Of a DNA stretch of 64,000 bases, positions 61,136 through 64,000 are shown piece by piece. The position numbers and the translations under genes were made by a program. This DNA comes from Parasponia andersonii (lineage: Eukaryota > Streptophyta > Magnoliopsida > Rosales > Cannabaceae). Below the pieces are notes generated by a model, which had not been told where the DNA came from, made no database searches, and was given only the letters and a program-made list of their open reading frames with translations. The stretch is taken from the NCBI GenBank assembly GCA_002914805.1, contig JXTB01000034.1, positions 1,356,092-1,420,091 on the forward strand. The letters run 5' to 3'. Each line of letters starts with the position of its first letter. Position 1 is the stretch's first letter.

Positions 61136-62550
61136 TGTCAGAAATATCTAATTTGTCCCGATTTAATAGTTTGTGCAGAATCAATTTTAGTAGCAATATG
61201 AGATACTATCAGAAGTACAAATGGAATTTGAGAAATTGAAATTTATAACGTTATAATGATCTTGAAACCTACACTGACGCTGATGCACCATATTCTTCAA
61301 GATGAGTTGTTCGTAGTTGTGCCAGAATGTAAAAATCTTATAATGACGAAAACAACATAGATAGATTCTGTTTCGAATATTAATAAGATTCATGCATAAA
61401 GTGCTTATCCCAATAAATGGATAATGCTACAATAAACCCAACAAACGGGTAGTTACACTTGCGCGTATTCCGTAGGACCGGTCCGCGTGATGTTGCGCGT
61501 GGTCTATGTTGAAGAGCTTGACACGTAATTGACATTTTCTTTTTATTTTTTTATTTTTTTTGGTTTGGAGTGAGACACGTAATTGACAAGAATAAGAAAA
61601 TTATTTCTATTCTTTTTTGTTTTAAGGCTGACCAATACTACAATTTAACTCTAAACGAGTGCAAAACCCCTACGAAGTCGCCCAAAAATAGTAACAATAC
61701 TTTCCTTTTTTTTTTTTTTTTTTGTTTCCCCCTTAGCTAATGCGCCGATTAAAATAAAGTTTTAGGCTTTTTGCCTTCGTAAATTGTAATTTTTTTAAAA
61801 AATTTTCTTTTGCGTTTAAGTCATCTTTTATTGAGAGAAACTTAGGAGCGGGTATTTAAAACTTGGATGGATCATCAATGTATGATTTTCTGGCAAAAGT
61901 ATTAAACCAATTTTATTGAAGACGATGATAATGATAATGAAGTGCCAAATTAGTAGTTTAAAATCGACAGCTAACTGAACTGAATGAATTGCCAAAGTTT
62001 ATTTAAGTCTTGCATGGTTATCTATCAACATCACACAAACTATTCTAATTTTAACATCTAGATCTCATAAAATCCGATCTCTATACATAGGCTCCCCACA
62101 ACCCAAAACAATAACAAGAGAACAACATAATTATTACAAACTCAGTCGTCCTTACTCTTATTAGTATCACATAAAAACTTGTCACGGTTTTCCTGATGTT
62201 TTTTTTTTTTTTTTTTTTTGGTTGTACGCACACTATGTCGATATTCACGAAAAGTAAAAGTTTCATTCATGAAACTGTAGATAATATAAGAAAAAATAGA
62301 TAATATAAAAAAAAAATTATTTTTAAATTATTTATTTATAGGAGAGCCGAGATTGAGTAGGAACACGATTTGATTGCAGCAATTAATACTTTCCACTCCG
62401 AAGACAGGAAACAAGAACCAATCTCTGACAGAAATTAAAAAGGTTTAGAAGATTTTGTAACATTTAAAATTTGGTGGTCCAAAATAAGAGAAAATAAATA
62501 AAGAGGGGAAAAAGGAAAACAAAAAAGTAGAGTATAAGATCATATGTATT
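61136..62550. other. Intergenic, no gene seen
   Basis: AT-rich with T-tracts (61707-61723, 62200-62219). Minus-strand frames at 61187-61393 and 62081-62266 have no domain. Confidence 0.6.
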
Positions 62551-62708
62551 ATGTGGAGCGGGGCCTGTCTAAGTGGCCGACACACTCGGCCTTCTTAAAG
62601 CGGGTGGAAGACTGGTGAACCCCCACATTATGTTGTTCGTAAATCCTAAGCTTTCCAAGGGTCCAAACAAAGCACGTGCCCTAGCAGCTAACCAACTGGC
62701 ACCTTCAG

Positions 62709-62749
<41 letters not shown>

Positions 62750-62975
62750 GGCATTTATCCGGAAGGCAGGTCAGCATGTGAGCTCGGTCTCCCTCCTCAA
62801 AACGTGTCCACTAAGGACTGAGCTCTCTGCGTTCTTGTTAGTTGACGAAAACACTGGACAAACGTCTCATCGTTCTACCGATGGACTTTAGAGATTTTTT
62901 CGTCCAAATGGAAATGAGACATTCCACCTATGGGCTTAGGGATCTTTTCGTCCAAATGGAGATGAGACATGTGGG
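62551..62975. other. GC-richer island of unknown origin with (AAT)n and a 48-bp repeat
   Basis: From about 62555 to 62830 the sequence is clearly GC-richer than its surroundings and runs open in one frame (62573-62821), but it is split by an (AAT)n microsatellite at 62709-62748 read as poly-Asn, and I recognise no domain. Just after, CGTCCAAATGGA with GATGAGACAT occurs twice, 48 bp apart (62901 and 62949). It may be a fragment of an unknown repeat or a transferred piece of organelle DNA; not a supported gene. Confidence 0.4.
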
Positions 62976-63359
62976 AGCATGAGGATTAATGACGCCATTG
63001 ATTCTCTTTTCCATTTCAAAATAATAATAATAATAATGGAAATCGATCAAATTATAATAAATATGGCTGATTAGGTCCTCATCCACGGTAGTGGAGCCAT
63101 AATTTTTTTTTTCCCGAGTAGGCTCATCATGATTACTAAGTCAAGATTTTTTTTTTCTTCGTACTTATTTTTTTTCCAAGTTTTTATGTTGATATTTTCA
63201 TCCCTTTCTAAAATGAGTTTAATCGAGATTTTAAAATTTATTTATTTCCAAAAAATTTATTAAGTTTAGAAGCAACGTATTTTTAAAATGTAACTAGAAA
63301 AGTGGTTATGTCATATTCGGTACGTAAATTTTTATTTTTTTTTAAAAGTAGGACTTAAC

Positions 63360-63490
63360 TAATGACCACCACTTATTATAAATTTAAGAAAAAATAACGC
63401 TTACATATTTTACCGAAATTTGAACTCCTCATCTCCCAAATTCACACACACATTTCTTAAATTTTAGACTAACTGAATTAGCCCCAACTG
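63360..63490 (-). mobile_element. tRNA-derived SINE, copy 3
   Basis: On the minus strand: GTTGGGGCTAATTCAGTTAG (box A region), AAATTTAAGAAATGTGTGTG, TGAATTTGGGAGATGAGG, AGTTCAAATT (box B, one change from consensus; plus 63417-63426), then a tail. It aligns with copies 1 and 2. Confidence 0.72.
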
Positions 63491-64000
63491 ACAAAAACTC
63501 CAGTTATTCAGTACATAAAATAAAATTATGTGAGACAATATCACGTGTAAATTTAATATTCAAAAATTGAGAGAGGGCAAGTGGGTCCTCCCTCTACCCC
63601 TGCTCACCCATGTTATCTGCATGATTAATAGCACGATGCAATTTTACTTATAATTCATTCCAAGTGCTTTTGTTTTTTATTTCATAGTTATAAGACTCTT
63701 TTTGTTGTAATCACATATGATAGTGCAATGGTTTTCTCTCCTATGATAATGAGAACATGGAGATTTGTTTTGTATATAGTCTATCGATTCCATTTTGTTT
63801 AGTAAGACCTTTGAGAAAAAAAAGAAGTAAAGAACTAAAGATTGGCTATGTCTGAGGTACTAAAACGGGAATAATCTAAAAAAAAATACGCTAAACGACC
63901 CAAACTCGAAGATATAAGTAAATGTTTTACATTTCTTTTCCTCTTTTAAAAGGTAAATAATAAATAGAAGTTTCATAAATGAAGCTAACTTATCAAATCT
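63491..64000. other. Intergenic to the right edge, no gene seen
   Basis: AT-rich sequence without a recognisable gene or repeat. Confidence 0.6.

Noticed and set aside
62573-62821. Open frame with a poly-Asn tract (and poly-Leu on the other strand)
   Set aside because: The tract is an (AAT)n microsatellite and the rest has no recognisable domain or gene context.

Overview
The window looks like nuclear DNA of a dicot plant. It is AT-rich, its genes have many short exons with GT-AG introns, and about two thirds of it is intergenic DNA filled with retrotransposon fossils, MITEs, SINEs and microsatellites. The protein families fit a eudicot, but nothing here fixes the species. I found no bacterial operons, CRISPR arrays, rRNA genes or intact tRNA genes.

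Host genes, left to right: (1) a receptor-like cytoplasmic kinase with the remains of a USP-like N-terminus (about 5.4-8.5 kb, +); (2) a conserved plant nuclear-type protein of unknown function, convergent with the kinase (about 9.0-11.3 kb, -); (3) a membrane-associated prostaglandin E synthase 2-like glutaredoxin/GST-fold protein (19.7-21.6 kb, +); (4) a BOI-related RING E3 ubiquitin ligase (23.9-24.9 kb, +); (5) FREE1/FYVE1, the plant ESCRT FYVE protein (35.9-42.0 kb, +); (6) a secreted GDSL esterase/lipase of the EXL type (51.7-56.3 kb, +). For genes 1, 3, 4, 5 and 6 I could place every splice junction with consistent phase. The predicted proteins are about 728, 325, 273, 586 and 361 residues. 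These are unrelated housekeeping, signalling and secretory genes, not a cluster or pathway.

Mobile fossils: the window opens inside the 3' part of a Ty3/gypsy Tat-lineage element with an antisense extra gene and a complete 3' LTR (1 to about 3562). A decayed DNA transposon carrying a Ulp1-type (C48) cysteine protease lies around 11.8-17.3 kb. A short Ty1/copia element with both LTRs and a CATAA target duplication lies at 27010-29988. A solo gypsy-type LTR of 2228 bp with an ACTAG target duplication lies at 58903-61130. There are four copies of one MITE family (18.0, 26.5, 31.1 and 34.9 kb), at least three copies of one tRNA-derived SINE family (42.5, 46.8 and 63.4 kb), and a CACTA-like terminal fragment at 48.2-48.5 kb.

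The most unusual feature is the roughly 4-kb field at 12.86-16.86 kb around the protease remnant. It is saturated with TAGACA/TGTCTA words, often as long imperfect palindromes, and built from at least three different tandem arrays. Other points of note are a GC-AG intron holding a CA/TA microsatellite in the kinase gene, a duplicated promoter-proximal segment and a large first intron with its own duplication in the lipase gene, and an antisense promoter candidate in the Tat element.
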